Source: Egbenema bharatensis
Lineage (GTDB): Bacteria; Cyanobacteriota; Cyanobacteriia; Elainellales; Elainellaceae
Assembly: GCF_048077055.1 (NCBI RefSeq)
Contig: NZ_CP182236.1
Span: 4,340,001-4,404,000, forward strand
Direction: 5' to 3'
DNA: 64,000 nucleotides
Within the stretch, counting starts at the first letter, position 1; each line of letters begins with the position of its first letter. The position numbers and the translations under genes are program-made. Under the pieces are notes generated by a model. That model ran no database searches, was not told where the DNA came from, and saw nothing but the letters and a program-made list of their open reading frames with translations. This document shows positions 50,369 through 59,612 of this stretch, in pieces.

Positions 50369-50445
50369 ACTTTATAAAATAAAATCTTTAGAAAGTATCA
50401 TAGGGGGAAGGATTGACTTTGTAAAGGTTTTTCTTTACTTTATAA
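50369..50445. promoter_or_regulatory. Divergent promoter with operator-like repeats between SDR and regulator genes
   Basis: GTAAAG-GTTTTT-CTTTAC (50421-50438) is a 6-bp inverted repeat with a 6-bp spacer. ACTTTATAA occurs twice, at 50369-50377 and 50437-50445, one near each start. This arrangement is typical of a binding site for an autoregulated divergent regulator. The assignment is inference. Confidence 0.55.
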
Positions 50446-50447
50446 GC

Positions 50448-51092
50448 ATGGCCACTCCATCCAAAAAAACGCCCCGGACTCGTCAGTCCATCCTCAATCT
50501 CCTCAAGCAGGAAGGTGCGATGGCTTCCCAGGATCTCGCCGATCGCCTGGGAGTGTCTGCCATGGCCGTTCGTCAGCATTTGTATGGACTGCAAGAGAAA
50601 CAGCTCGTCACCTACGAAGAAGAAGCGCGATCGATGGGTCGTCCGGCTAAACTGTGGCGACTGACTCCTGCTGCCGATCGATTTTTCCCCCACGGCTACG
50701 CAGAACTCACCCTGGGATTGATTCAGTCAGCGATCGAAGCCTTTGGTGAAGCGGGTTTGGAGAAACTCCTGGATGTCAGAACCCGGCAGCAGATTGCCGA
50801 TTATCAATCTCAGGTGCCGATGCAGGACTCCCTGGAGGACAAACTTAACCAACTGGCAAGCCTCCGTACTGAAGAGGGCTATATGGCAGAGGTACAGTCA
50901 ATGGCGGATGGTTCCTATTTGCTGATTGAAAATCACTGTCCAATCTGCGCGGCGGCAACAACCTGCACAGGGTTATGCGATCGAGAGCAAGAGGTTTTTC
51001 AGGCGGTATTGGGTCAAGTGGCGATCGAGCGTACAGAGCATATGATTGCGGGGGCCCGACGCTGTGCCTATCGCGTTTCACCCCTGGATTGA
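50448..51092 (+). CDS. Cys-rich winged-helix regulator related to SufR
   Basis: The 214-aa protein has an N-terminal winged HTH (ASQDLADRLGVSAMAVRQHL, then GRPAKLWRLTPAADRF). The C-terminal half has ENHCPICAAATTCTGLCDRE and ARRCAYRV, giving five cysteines. SufR and its relatives bind a [4Fe-4S] cluster through C-terminal cysteines, but the spacing here (CxxC then x5, x3) differs from cyanobacterial SufR, so I call it a relative. It probably senses iron-sulfur or redox state. It is divergent from the SDR gene; the palindrome in the shared promoter is its likely site. Three Cys are within 13 residues, so a metal or cluster is plausible. Confidence 0.82.
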   Translation: MATPSKKTPRTRQSILNLLKQEGAMASQDLADRLGVSAMAVRQHLYGLQEKQLVTYEEEARSMGRPAKLWRLTPAADRFFPHGYAELTLGLIQSAIEAFGEAGLEKLLDVRTRQQIADYQSQVPMQDSLEDKLNQLASLRTEEGYMAEVQSMADGSYLLIENHCPICAAATTCTGLCDREQEVFQAVLGQVAIERTEHMIAGARRCAYRVSPLD

Positions 51093-51129
51093 ATTACTTG
51101 AGGGGTATACGGGAAAATCGCGCATCCGG

Positions 51130-51157
51130 TTGGGGCGCACAGCAGTGCGCCCTTACA
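51130..51157. repeat. Dispersed palindromic repeat family B, inverted copy
   Basis: TTGGGGCGCACAGCAGTGCG followed by CCCTTACA matches the 7917-7946 element in reverse, between the regulator and ureB. Confidence 0.75.
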
Positions 51158-51296
51158 GCAGATCCCTAACCCCAATCTCCCACTCAACCCAGCCAATCTC
51201 CCATTCAATTAGCCTTGCCTATTGGACAGACTGCCAAATTCCCTTACAATTCTGGCAATTACCCTTTCACCCTATCAACCTTACAGGGCAACGCCG

Positions 51297-51632
51297 ATGA
51301 TTCCTGGAGAGCTACTGGTCGATGCTGGCGAGATCGAACTGAACGCGGGACGAGATACCGTAACGCTGATGGTTGCCAATACGGGCGATCGACCGATTCA
51401 GGTGGGTTCCCATTTCCATTTTTATGAGGTCAATCAAGCTCTGTCGTTCGATCGGGAACAAGCGAGGGGGACGCGACTGGATATTCCGGCGGGAACGGCG
51501 GTTCGGTTTGAACCTGGGGATGAACGGGAAGTGACTCTGGTGCCGTTTGTGGGCAAGCGGGAAGTGTATGGGTTGAATGGGTTGGTGAATGGCGCGTTGG
51601 ATAAGAAGGAGAAAAAGAAGAAGAAGAAATAG
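51297..51632 (+). CDS. ureB: Urease beta subunit with lysine-rich tail, isolated
   Basis: UreB is one of three urease structural subunits. The 111-aa protein has the family start MIPGELLVDAGEIELNAG, the VGSHFHFYEVNQALSFDR core and TRLDIPAGTAVRFEPGD, and ends GLNGLVNGALD plus KKEKKKKKK. The last part is about 10 residues longer than usual and unusually basic. ureA and ureC are not adjacent: upstream is the regulator, downstream a 550-bp gap and the polysaccharide locus. The missing subunits are presumably elsewhere in the genome; separate ureB genes are known in cyanobacteria. ATG 51297 is chosen over 51222. Confidence 0.93.
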   Translation: MIPGELLVDAGEIELNAGRDTVTLMVANTGDRPIQVGSHFHFYEVNQALSFDREQARGTRLDIPAGTAVRFEPGDEREVTLVPFVGKREVYGLNGLVNGALDKKEKKKKKK

Positions 51633-52183
51633 GAAGGCGATCGGGCTTTGGGGTGTTGTCCAGGTAGGGTAATAAAATCGAGAGAGTACAATACCGATCA
51701 TTCCTGCAAGTCTGCCATGTCATTGCTCTCCAATACACCCGATCGCCATTTAGGTAAATTTCCTAATATTCCGGATTTTAGTGAAGCCTTTATGAACTAA
51801 TCTATAGAAACTTTCTGGAACAAGCTGCTTTCAATGGCTGCTTTCAATTAGAGTTGCATCGGCTAACTTGTGATGATTCCATGTGCATCAGGATGACTCG
51901 ATGATTCAGGACATGAAGCTATCCGTTCCACCCTTCCCCGTTTCCCTGGGGATCAATCAGCTCAAACGCATCTTCCAGCGGTAAGTATCAGGCTCGATTA
52001 GATTTTAGAGTCATGTTTCCAAACTGTTTTTTGTGATCTCATGCCGTTCCAGGTTGCGATCGCACTCCCTTCGCTGTGTCCCTGTTCAGATCTAATGTAC
52101 TACTTGCCAGATGTTTCACAGTTTATCTGTGAATCGCAAGTTGTAATCAATGGAGATAGTCGAAGGAGCATTTCAGAAGCAAC
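51633..52183. other. 551-bp gene-free region before the polysaccharide locus
   Basis: It contains a 24-codon frame at 51901-51975 (MIQDMKLSVPPFPVSLG) and no convincing gene. AT content is raised relative to ureB. The locus promoter should lie here, but no clear -10/-35 pair was identified. Confidence 0.55.
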
Positions 52184-53533
52184 ATGCAAGAGATCTTGTT
52201 TGACCCTTTGCTCTTACCCGTCATTCTGCTGACATCCCTGGTTTACCTGGTCTTTTTGTTTAACCTGCTGACCAAAAACAAATCAGCCTCTACGACTGCC
52301 GAGAAAATTATTTCATCCTCAGTAATTTTTATTTTACCGGGAGTCACAGTCTTTCCATTTGACAAAATTCATCCCAGTGCCTTAGCCGGACATGATAAAA
52401 CAGCGATATCCGCTATGGCACAACTCGGTCTGTATTTCGTCCTGGCGTTCATGGTCAGCAGCAGGATTCCCTCATTCATCAAATCATTCCCTAACACGTT
52501 AAAATTCGTCCTTTTACGCAACCCATTCCTGCTATTTCTGATTCTCCTCACCCCCCTTTCTGCCGCCTGGTCTCATACCCCTTTTTTGTCTCTGAAGGCG
52601 AGTCTAGTATTACTGGGGCTGTCCCTGGTGGCAACCTACATGGGTAGCCAATATAGCTGGGATGAACTCTGGAGCCGCCTCCGATTGAGCAGTGGGATGT
52701 GGATGGTGCTGAGTACCGTGTTTGCCATTGCGGTTCCTTCCATTGGTCGGCATGGGAAGGGTTGGGGAGGGGTCGTCGGGCACCCAACCAATCTGGGGCC
52801 TATAGCCGCGATGAGTGCGGTGCTGTGGGGGGTGCAACTGGCCAGCCAAAAGAAGCCTTCCTGGCAGACGTTTGGCATCACGGGCCTGTCACTATTAGTG
52901 GTTGTGATGACGGATTCTGCGGGTGCGCTGGTCATTTTTGCGTTACTGGCAAGTACAGCGATCGCCTTTCGAGTCTTAAAGAAAACCAGTTTACGCTGGA
53001 AATTGGTCATGGGGTTTCTGCTGATTGTCTTACCCATCGTTGCATCAGCAGTGGTCGCGTTAAATCTGGAATTTCTACTCGGTTTGTTGGGTAAGGATCT
53101 AACTTTTACAGGACGGGCAGAGTTTTGGCCGCAATTAATTAATGAACTGCAAAAGCGGTATCTCCTGGGGTATGGCTATCACAGCTTTTGGCAACCCTGG
53201 CTGGGTGCAGCAAATCCGGCGGCTCATATTGTCAACGCGAATGAGTATCGTCCTCCCCATGCCCATAATGGTTTTTTGGATCTGGCTTTGAGTCTGGGAA
53301 TTGTAGGACTTTCATTCTTTGTAATTTCGCTGGTGGCGAATACAATTCTTGCCGTCAAGCACTTTGCCACCTATCGCAACATCGAATCTGTGTTGCCGAT
53401 GATCATGCTTGCTTTTTTGATCTTCAAGAATATGACTGAGACGGGGACGTGGGGATTGCGGCTGGATGCATTTCTCTACATCTTACTTTCGGTTCGACTG
53501 TGTACTGATATCCGGCGGCGGGTATATGGATAA
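52184..53533 (+). CDS. O-antigen ligase / polymerase family membrane protein (Wzy/WaaL-like)
   Basis: The 449-aa protein has about 11-12 membrane helices (VILLTSLVYLVFLFNLLTKN, LFLILLTPLSAAWSHTPFLS) and the large periplasmic loop of the Wzy_C/O-antigen ligase family. That loop carries FTGRAEFWPQLINELQKRYL, LLGYGYHSFWQ and HAHNGFLDLALSLGIVGLSF; the Arg and His are expected active-site residues. It either polymerises exopolysaccharide repeat units or ligates glycans. Being the first gene of a glycosyltransferase locus with a flippase suggests a Wzy role. A purine-rich GGAG lies 15 bases upstream of ATG 52184. Confidence 0.88.
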   Translation: MQEILFDPLLLPVILLTSLVYLVFLFNLLTKNKSASTTAEKIISSSVIFILPGVTVFPFDKIHPSALAGHDKTAISAMAQLGLYFVLAFMVSSRIPSFIKSFPNTLKFVLLRNPFLLFLILLTPLSAAWSHTPFLSLKASLVLLGLSLVATYMGSQYSWDELWSRLRLSSGMWMVLSTVFAIAVPSIGRHGKGWGGVVGHPTNLGPIAAMSAVLWGVQLASQKKPSWQTFGITGLSLLVVVMTDSAGALVIFALLASTAIAFRVLKKTSLRWKLVMGFLLIVLPIVASAVVALNLEFLLGLLGKDLTFTGRAEFWPQLINELQKRYLLGYGYHSFWQPWLGAANPAAHIVNANEYRPPHAHNGFLDLALSLGIVGLSFFVISLVANTILAVKHFATYRNIESVLPMIMLAFLIFKNMTETGTWGLRLDAFLYILLSVRLCTDIRRRVYG

Positions 53534-53612
53534 AAAGTGGGACTGTGATGGCGTTTTCTGTAGACTGTTGCTGATTTTAACCACTGCTGATTTTAACTGT
53601 TGTTGAGTTTGA

Positions 53613-54542
53613 ATGAGTATCCCAATCGTCTTAATCCATCGTTCAGATAGCGATTACCTGCTATACAGCTTAATGCAGGCAAAGATCAGGAATCCTGATT
53701 CCAGGATATACCTGTTAGGCGACTTCAGTAATAACCATTATCAGTTCTCGGAGCATTACCAGATTGATGATTACTTTAAAGGAGCAAATGATTTTGCCAA
53801 GTCATACCAACACTTCAGCACAAACCCATTTCAGTTTGAGCTGTTTTGCTTTCAAAGATGGTTTGTGTTAAGGGATTTTATGAGAAATAATGCCATTTCT
53901 CAATGCTTTCATATGGATTCAGATGTCATGCTTTTTGCAGAAATAACGTCAGAATATAGAAATTTCTCACAGTTTGACTTTACCCTATCACGATCGCAAA
54001 GCAGTGATTCTCTTAGCCCCCATTGCAGTTTTATTAATTCCCTAGAAGCATTGGACTCATTTTGTGATTTTCTGATGCGTTTATATCGAGAACCGCAGTT
54101 GACTCAGTTGATGGAACAGCAATTTTTAAAGCGATGTCGCTCAGGTTTGCCGGGAGGTGCTTGTGATATGACTGCCTTTCGAGAATATGTTGCCTCTAGT
54201 TCAGTCCGTGTCGGATACACCTCAGATATTATCAATGATTCTGTATATGATCATCGCATTCGATCGTCTGATGGCTTTGTGATGAATCCGCTTGGGCTGA
54301 AGCAGATTCAGTGGATTGATAATCAACCCTTTGGTAAGACTTCTGAGGGTGATTTAATCAAGTTTAATGCCCTACATTTTCAAGGAAACTCGAAAAAGTT
54401 CATGAAGCAATTTCTAAGGCTGGAAAACCATCATTTTAATTACTCCATTTTCCGGAGGCAATTTAGTATCAGTAAAAATTATTTTGTTTCTACGTCAAAA
54501 AAGGTTTTAAAGCGATTAAGAATGTCGCCCGCCCAACACTGA
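53613..54542 (+). CDS. Putative glycosyltransferase, GT-A-like with DSD motif, AT-rich
   Basis: The 309-aa protein opens SIPIVLIHRSDSDYLLYSLM and has CFHMDSDVMLFAEITSEYRN, a DxD-like metal/nucleotide-sugar site in a GT-A fold. It continues with LPGGACDMTAFREYV and ends with FNALHFQGNSKKFMKQF, where Asn and His resemble the late catalytic element of nucleotide-sugar-dependent transferases. It shares this plan with the 62321 gene. The family is not recognised precisely. It is richer in A/T (TTA, AAA codons) than its neighbours, hinting at transfer. It lies in the polysaccharide locus. Confidence 0.65.
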   Translation: MSIPIVLIHRSDSDYLLYSLMQAKIRNPDSRIYLLGDFSNNHYQFSEHYQIDDYFKGANDFAKSYQHFSTNPFQFELFCFQRWFVLRDFMRNNAISQCFHMDSDVMLFAEITSEYRNFSQFDFTLSRSQSSDSLSPHCSFINSLEALDSFCDFLMRLYREPQLTQLMEQQFLKRCRSGLPGGACDMTAFREYVASSSVRVGYTSDIINDSVYDHRIRSSDGFVMNPLGLKQIQWIDNQPFGKTSEGDLIKFNALHFQGNSKKFMKQFLRLENHHFNYSIFRRQFSISKNYFVSTSKKVLKRLRMSPAQH

Positions 54543-54694
54543 TTCATAAAGTCATAAAGTCAAGGTGTCGCAGATGTTTGATCTCACTATAAGTTCATTA
54601 CAAGTTCACCAAAACAATGAGTCTCAGATATTACGCCTGAACGCAGCAGTTTCTCGTCTTGCTCAAATTTCCTGACCTTCTCTGCCCCTCATTT

Positions 54695-56047
54695 ATGATT
54701 AAGCAACTTCATCAACTTGGCACGAAACTGAGCTTTAGTCAAAGGCGGGTGTTGGGTAACATCGCGTGGCTCTTTACCGATCGTTTTTTGCAGATGGGGT
54801 TAGCTCTGTTTGTTGGGTTGTGGGTTGCTCGGTATTTAGGGCCCGATCGGTTTGGCAGTTTAAACTATGCGATGTCCTTCGTCAGTTTGTTTGGCATTAT
54901 TGCCAGTCTTGGGCTGGATAGTATTGTCGTTCGAGATGTTGTCCGCTATCCCGATGCAAAACATGAAATTCTGGGTACTGCTTTTCTGCTAAAGCTCATT
55001 GGTGGATTGGTCAGTATTCCTGCTGTGATCTGGGTCAATAGCCTGCTGCGTCCCGATGAGCCAATGATGCAGTGGTTAGTCGCAATCGTTGCCGTAGGTG
55101 GCATCTTTAATGCGTTTAACATCATTTCATTCTGGTTTCAAGCCCAGGTTAATTCAAAATACAGCGTGATTGTTCGCAATACGGCCTACATCATGACCTG
55201 TGGGATTCGGATTGCTTTAATCAGTTTTGAGGCTCCTTTAATCGCCTTTGCTGTTGCGCTCTTGATTGAGATGATTCTGGGTGGGCTGGGATTGCTGATC
55301 TCCTATCAATGGAAAGAGCGAGATTTTCATCGCTGGTCTCAGAGTATGCAGCGGGCCCGATCGCTGCTGCGAGATAGCTTTCCCATGATTATCACCGGAG
55401 CAGTAACGGTAATTTATATGCGAACCGACAGCGTCATGTTGGGACAGATGGCAAACGATCGCCTGGTTGGTTTATATGCAGCCGTGATGAAACTGGCGGA
55501 GATGTGGTATTTCGTACCGGGTGCAATCACAGGCACGGTGTTTCCCCTGGTCATTAAGCTGAAGGAACAAAACGAAACCCTCTACTATGAACGGGCCCAG
55601 CAGTTGTTTACGCTCATGGCCGGATTATCCTACTTAGTGGCCATTCCAATCAGCCTTTTTAGTAGTCAACTGATGTTTATTTTCTATGGTGAAGACTATG
55701 TGGAGGGTGGAAATGTCCTGGCGATCTACGTTTGGGCAGGATTATTTGTCTCCCTGGGGGTGGCGCGAGGGCCCTGGATGGTGGCAGGAGACCTACTCAA
55801 CTTTCGGGCAACGGCGGCGGCGGCTGGAGCTGTGATCAATGTTGCCCTGAACTGGGTTCTCATTCCCCGAATTGGCATTATGGGTGCGACGATCGCCACT
55901 CTTATTTCCCAGTGCATCTCTTGCTATCTAGCTAATGCATTTCACCCGAAAGCGAGGGAACTGTTCATCCGCCAAACGAAAGGAATTTTTCTCTTCGGTC
56001 TTCCCCAACTCATGCACCGCTTTTGGCGCAAAGGCAAGCTCATTTAA
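54695..56047 (+). CDS. Wzx-like flippase / polysaccharide transporter
   Basis: The 450-aa protein has about 12-14 membrane helices typical of the MATE/RfbX flippase superfamily. It begins SQRRVLGNIAWLFTDRFLQM, with GLWVARYLGPDRFGSLNYAM and later MRTDSVMLGQMANDRLVGLY, a family-characteristic loop. The last helices (ISQCISCYLANAFHPKAREL) are followed by a basic tail. It moves lipid-linked repeat units across the inner membrane. ATG 54695 (MIKQLHQLG) is preferred to 54659. It is followed by GT genes on the same strand. Confidence 0.9.
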   Translation: MIKQLHQLGTKLSFSQRRVLGNIAWLFTDRFLQMGLALFVGLWVARYLGPDRFGSLNYAMSFVSLFGIIASLGLDSIVVRDVVRYPDAKHEILGTAFLLKLIGGLVSIPAVIWVNSLLRPDEPMMQWLVAIVAVGGIFNAFNIISFWFQAQVNSKYSVIVRNTAYIMTCGIRIALISFEAPLIAFAVALLIEMILGGLGLLISYQWKERDFHRWSQSMQRARSLLRDSFPMIITGAVTVIYMRTDSVMLGQMANDRLVGLYAAVMKLAEMWYFVPGAITGTVFPLVIKLKEQNETLYYERAQQLFTLMAGLSYLVAIPISLFSSQLMFIFYGEDYVEGGNVLAIYVWAGLFVSLGVARGPWMVAGDLLNFRATAAAAGAVINVALNWVLIPRIGIMGATIATLISQCISCYLANAFHPKARELFIRQTKGIFLFGLPQLMHRFWRKGKLI

Positions 56048-56071
56048 CTGCGATACTCTCTTTTTCATCCT

Positions 56072-57247
56072 ATGCCGAGCCTTCTTTCATTTCGTCCTGG
56101 TGTCATTGGCAATAACACTGCCTTTGAAGCAATGGCTGCCATCTATAAGTACCTGCAAGATCATTATGGGTATAATTTCACCTTAGTCTTTTCAGAAACG
56201 GATACTTACCATGATCCAGCCTTCAAAACCATCCCAATTCCCAAACAGGATTGGCGATCGCTCTTTTCGTCTCCTTACCTCCCTCCCCGTGACCAATTGC
56301 CAAACACCTTAAAGACTGAATTCGCCAAAGCTGATGGAATTTTGACCGTTGATCCGACGATTTTTGGTCAAGCCCGAATGGCGATCGCCGCTGCCCATAG
56401 GTTGCAAAAGCCAGTCTGGTTTGACACTTCCCGCACCATTCAAAATGACTATTCCACGATGGTCTGGAGCTACAAACGGCGGCTCTGGTTACAATCTGCG
56501 CTTCAGCAAACCACGGGAATTATTGCAACGGTTCCTAAATGCCTTGAGCGGTTTCAGGAGTTGGGTTTATTGAGTTCGTCGATCGCAGATAAGTTCACAA
56601 TCATGGGTCATCCGGTAGATACCGATGTGTTTCAACCCAGGTCTAAGCTATCCGAAATGGATGGAATTTTGCGTATTCTGGTTGTATCCAGACTGATTCC
56701 TGAAAAGGGATTATTTTACATTCTGGAAGCTTTAACGCCTCTGTTATCCCAGCGATCGGATGTGCAACTGCATCTAATCGGTGATGGGGTGCTCCGCCAT
56801 CTATTAGAACGAGAAGTCACAGAACGGCAGCTAACCGATCGAGTGATTTTTTTAGATACTTTACCCCACGAAAAATTATCCTCTACGATTGCTCAGTACG
56901 ATCTATTCGTGAATCATGCGATCGGTATCGCCACCTGGGAAGAGTTTTTTGGAGTAGCAAATTTAGAGGCCATGGCCTGTGAATTGCCCTGTGTTGTAAC
57001 CAGTAATGGAGGAATTTCCTATGCCATTCGAGAGGATGTGGCATCGTTTGTGCCGGAGCGTAATATTCTGCAATTGCGAAATGCAGTCACTCAACTCCTG
57101 GATTCAGAGTCCCTGAGAAAAACAATGGGACAAAAAGCCCGACAATACGTTGAAGCTCATTATTCCATCCGCGTGATTGCAGAACGCTATCACCAGATGT
57201 TAAACAGTCCCTCAAGCAAACCTTCAATGAACGCCATAACGCAATGA
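56072..57247 (+). CDS. GT4 family glycosyltransferase
   Basis: The 391-aa protein has the GT-B two-domain plan. The C-terminal half shows ILVVSRLIPEKGLFYILEAL and LHLIGDGVLRHLL, then the donor-site TWEEFFGVANLEAMACELP with Glu. The N-terminal domain starts LLSFRPGVIGNNTAFEAMAA. It uses a nucleotide-sugar donor; the sugar is not known. Its last bases (ATGA 57244-57247) overlap the next gene. Confidence 0.9.
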   Translation: MPSLLSFRPGVIGNNTAFEAMAAIYKYLQDHYGYNFTLVFSETDTYHDPAFKTIPIPKQDWRSLFSSPYLPPRDQLPNTLKTEFAKADGILTVDPTIFGQARMAIAAAHRLQKPVWFDTSRTIQNDYSTMVWSYKRRLWLQSALQQTTGIIATVPKCLERFQELGLLSSSIADKFTIMGHPVDTDVFQPRSKLSEMDGILRILVVSRLIPEKGLFYILEALTPLLSQRSDVQLHLIGDGVLRHLLEREVTERQLTDRVIFLDTLPHEKLSSTIAQYDLFVNHAIGIATWEEFFGVANLEAMACELPCVVTSNGGISYAIREDVASFVPERNILQLRNAVTQLLDSESLRKTMGQKARQYVEAHYSIRVIAERYHQMLNSPSSKPSMNAITQ

Positions 57248-58518
57248 AGACTTTATTGTTAAGCCAGAGTGATGGGGGTGGAGCCGGAAGAGCGGCCCGT
57301 CGCCTTCACCTGGGGCTGCAAAAGATCGCTGTAGAGAGCCAAATGCTGGTACAGGTGAAAACCTCTGGAGTACCAGGGATTGTTCCCAGGGGTCATCAGT
57401 GGCAAAAGCTAGCCAACAGCCTGAACTTACTCGATCGCGTGGATAAGGTGCCTCTAAGCTTTTATCGACAGCGAGAGCGCACCGAGTTTTCGCCGCAGTG
57501 GTTGCCAAATGCCTTAGCGACCCAAATACACTCCCTCAACCCAGCAGTGATTAACCTGCACTGGACGGGGCATGGCTTCTTGCCGATTGAAACATTATCT
57601 CGGTTGAAATTGCCTTTAGTCTGGACGCTCCATGATATGTGGGCATTTACGGGAGGATGCCACTATGCCGGAACCTGCGATCGCTATACGAAACAGTGTG
57701 GAGCCTGCCCTCAACTCCATAGCAATCGGGAAGCTGATCTGTCCCGATGGATCTGGCGACGCAAGGAACGCGCCTGGCGATCGATTGACCTGACGATTGT
57801 GACACCAAGTCGTTGGCTGGCTGAATGCGCTCGCAGTAGCACGTTGTTGCAAGAACACCGCATCGAAGTCATCCCCAATGGATTAGATCTACAAATCTAT
57901 AAGCCAGTCGATCGCGCATTTGCCCGTCATGTGTTGAATCTGCCCCAGGATCGCAAGCTCATCCTATTTGGAGCGATGTTTGGCACCAGCGATCGACGTA
58001 AGGGATTTCATCTGTTACAGCCTGCCCTGGATCAAATCCGGCAAACTGCATGGGGCAATCAGGTGGACTTAGTTGTATTCGGTGGAATCTCATCTCAGAA
58101 TTCCGCTGAACTGGGATTTAAGGTTCATGCCTTAGGTCGTTTGAATGATGAGTTTTCTTTGGCTCTGGCTTACGCAGCCGCTGATGTATTTGTTGCTCCC
58201 TCGATCGAAGATAATTTGCCGAATACTATCCTGGAAGCATCCGCCTGTGGTACACCCTGCGTGGGATTTCAAATTGGCGGAATTGCCGATTTAATTGATC
58301 ATTTGCAGACAGGTTATCTTTGTCGTCCCTTTGAAGTGGCTGATCTGGTACAGGGTATGGCCTGGATTTTGGAAGATCACGATCGTCGCTGTCAATTAGG
58401 AAACGCTGCACGACTGAAGATGGAAAATCAGTTTTCTGATGTGCTACAAGCGGAACGATACACCAATCTCTTTCTAGAGCGAATAGAGGATTCTCATCTG
58501 AGCAAAAAGATTTCATGA
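57244..58518 (+). CDS. GT4 family glycosyltransferase
   Basis: The 424-aa protein begins KTLLLSQSDGGGAGRAARRL, the Gly-rich acceptor-site start found in GT4 enzymes. It has a cysteine-containing middle (GGCHYAGTCDRYTKQCGACP), VTPSRWLAEC, and the donor-site APSIEDNLPNTILEASACGTP. Its ATG overlaps the preceding stop by ATGA, so the two are translationally coupled. The Cys pattern is typical for this subgroup and may bind metal. The stop falls within a hairpin (58509-58554). Confidence 0.9.
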   Translation: MKTLLLSQSDGGGAGRAARRLHLGLQKIAVESQMLVQVKTSGVPGIVPRGHQWQKLANSLNLLDRVDKVPLSFYRQRERTEFSPQWLPNALATQIHSLNPAVINLHWTGHGFLPIETLSRLKLPLVWTLHDMWAFTGGCHYAGTCDRYTKQCGACPQLHSNREADLSRWIWRRKERAWRSIDLTIVTPSRWLAECARSSTLLQEHRIEVIPNGLDLQIYKPVDRAFARHVLNLPQDRKLILFGAMFGTSDRRKGFHLLQPALDQIRQTAWGNQVDLVVFGGISSQNSAELGFKVHALGRLNDEFSLALAYAAADVFVAPSIEDNLPNTILEASACGTPCVGFQIGGIADLIDHLQTGYLCRPFEVADLVQGMAWILEDHDRRCQLGNAARLKMENQFSDVLQAERYTNLFLERIEDSHLSKKIS

Positions 58519-58554
58519 AAACCGATCTTAATTATACGGATTTTGATGAAATCT
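58509..58554. terminator. Imperfect hairpin after the second GT4 gene
   Basis: AGATTTCAT (58509-58517) pairs exactly with ATGAAATCT (58546-58554), and the inner AAAACCG pairs with CGGATTTT with one bulge. It includes the stop codon and precedes a 149-bp gap. An attenuator or partial terminator within the locus is possible. Confidence 0.4.
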
Positions 58555-58667
58555 CTCTGTAAAAGGAATCGTTTGGTTGGGGAAATTAAAGGATTTAGCT
58601 CATTCAGCATTGCAGCGATTTCAAATCTGAGAAATGAACGAAGGACACTGCTTTCAGGAGCATAGTC

Positions 58668-59603
58668 ATGGTAAAAAATTTACGCATTACTGACTCTAGT
58701 GATATTCAAATAGCAGTGTTGTTGACTTGTTTCAATCGTAAGCAAAACACGATCGACTGCTTAACGGCACTGCATAATCAAATTCTGCCAGAAGGGGTGA
58801 AATTTTCGGTTTATCTGGTCGATGATGGCAGCACGGATGGCACTGCATCCGCCGTTCAGGAAGCGTTCCCGTCGGTGAATATCATCTCAGGGGATGGTTG
58901 TTTGTTCTGGAATGGGGGAATGCGGCGGGCCTTTACGGCGGCAGCACAACACGCCTACGATTATCACCTCTGGCTGAATGATGATACGCTGCTGGCACCT
59001 ACGGCCCTATCAACCCTGCTGGCCACCTCTCAAGTGCTGTGGGAGCAAGAGGATGCCTCAACAACACCATCTTTGCGACACGCCATCATCGTTGGCGCGA
59101 TTCAGGATCCCGATACGGGCAAACACACCTATGGCGGACATCTTCGGACCCATCGCCTGCATCCCTTCAAATATCGCATGGTAATTCCCAACGGCAAACC
59201 CCAACGCTGCCAGATGATGAATGGGAACTGTGTGTTAATTCCCCAGTCGGTGTTTCGTCAGGTGGGCAACCTGGATCCGGCTTTTTCCCATAGCTATGGT
59301 GATTTTGACTATGCCCTGAGGGCTGAACGGCAGGGATGCTCCGTCTGGACGACTCCTGGCTATGTGGGCACCTGTAAGCGCAATCCTCCCCAAAGCACCG
59401 TCTGGACGAATCCCAATCTGACGCTAAAAGAGCGGTTCAAACGAGTCAATCAACCGAAAGGACTGCCCTTCCGCGAGCAGTTGGTCTTTACCCGCCGCCA
59501 TGCCGGTTGGCTCTGGCCGTTCTTCTGGCTGTTGCCCTATGCACGCCTGTGCCTGTCTGCCCTTCAGCTTTCCTCCCAGAAGCGTACCGTTCAAGGAACT
59601 TAA
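58668..59603 (+). CDS. GT2 family glycosyltransferase
   Basis: The 311-aa protein is a GT-A-fold family 2 transferase: IAVLLTCFNRKQNTIDCLTA, VYLVDDGSTDGTASAVQEAF, and the DDxL-type HLWLNDDTLLAPTALSTLLA metal site. The FGDFDYALRAERQG-like element (YGDFDYALRAERQGC) is the catalytic ED/xxR part. A hydrophobic C-terminal helix (GWLWPFFWLLPYARLCLSAL) may associate with the membrane. It starts after a GGAG-containing leader at ATG 58668. Confidence 0.88.
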   Translation: MVKNLRITDSSDIQIAVLLTCFNRKQNTIDCLTALHNQILPEGVKFSVYLVDDGSTDGTASAVQEAFPSVNIISGDGCLFWNGGMRRAFTAAAQHAYDYHLWLNDDTLLAPTALSTLLATSQVLWEQEDASTTPSLRHAIIVGAIQDPDTGKHTYGGHLRTHRLHPFKYRMVIPNGKPQRCQMMNGNCVLIPQSVFRQVGNLDPAFSHSYGDFDYALRAERQGCSVWTTPGYVGTCKRNPPQSTVWTNPNLTLKERFKRVNQPKGLPFREQLVFTRRHAGWLWPFFWLLPYARLCLSALQLSSQKRTVQGT

Positions 59604-59612
59604 AACTCTCCT

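Noticed and set aside
51312..51701. 129-aa minus-strand frame opposite ureB
   Set aside because: Shadow of ureB and its lysine codons.
52041..52232. 63-aa frame before the O-antigen ligase gene
   Set aside because: Overlaps the real gene, no ribosome site, no recognisable composition.
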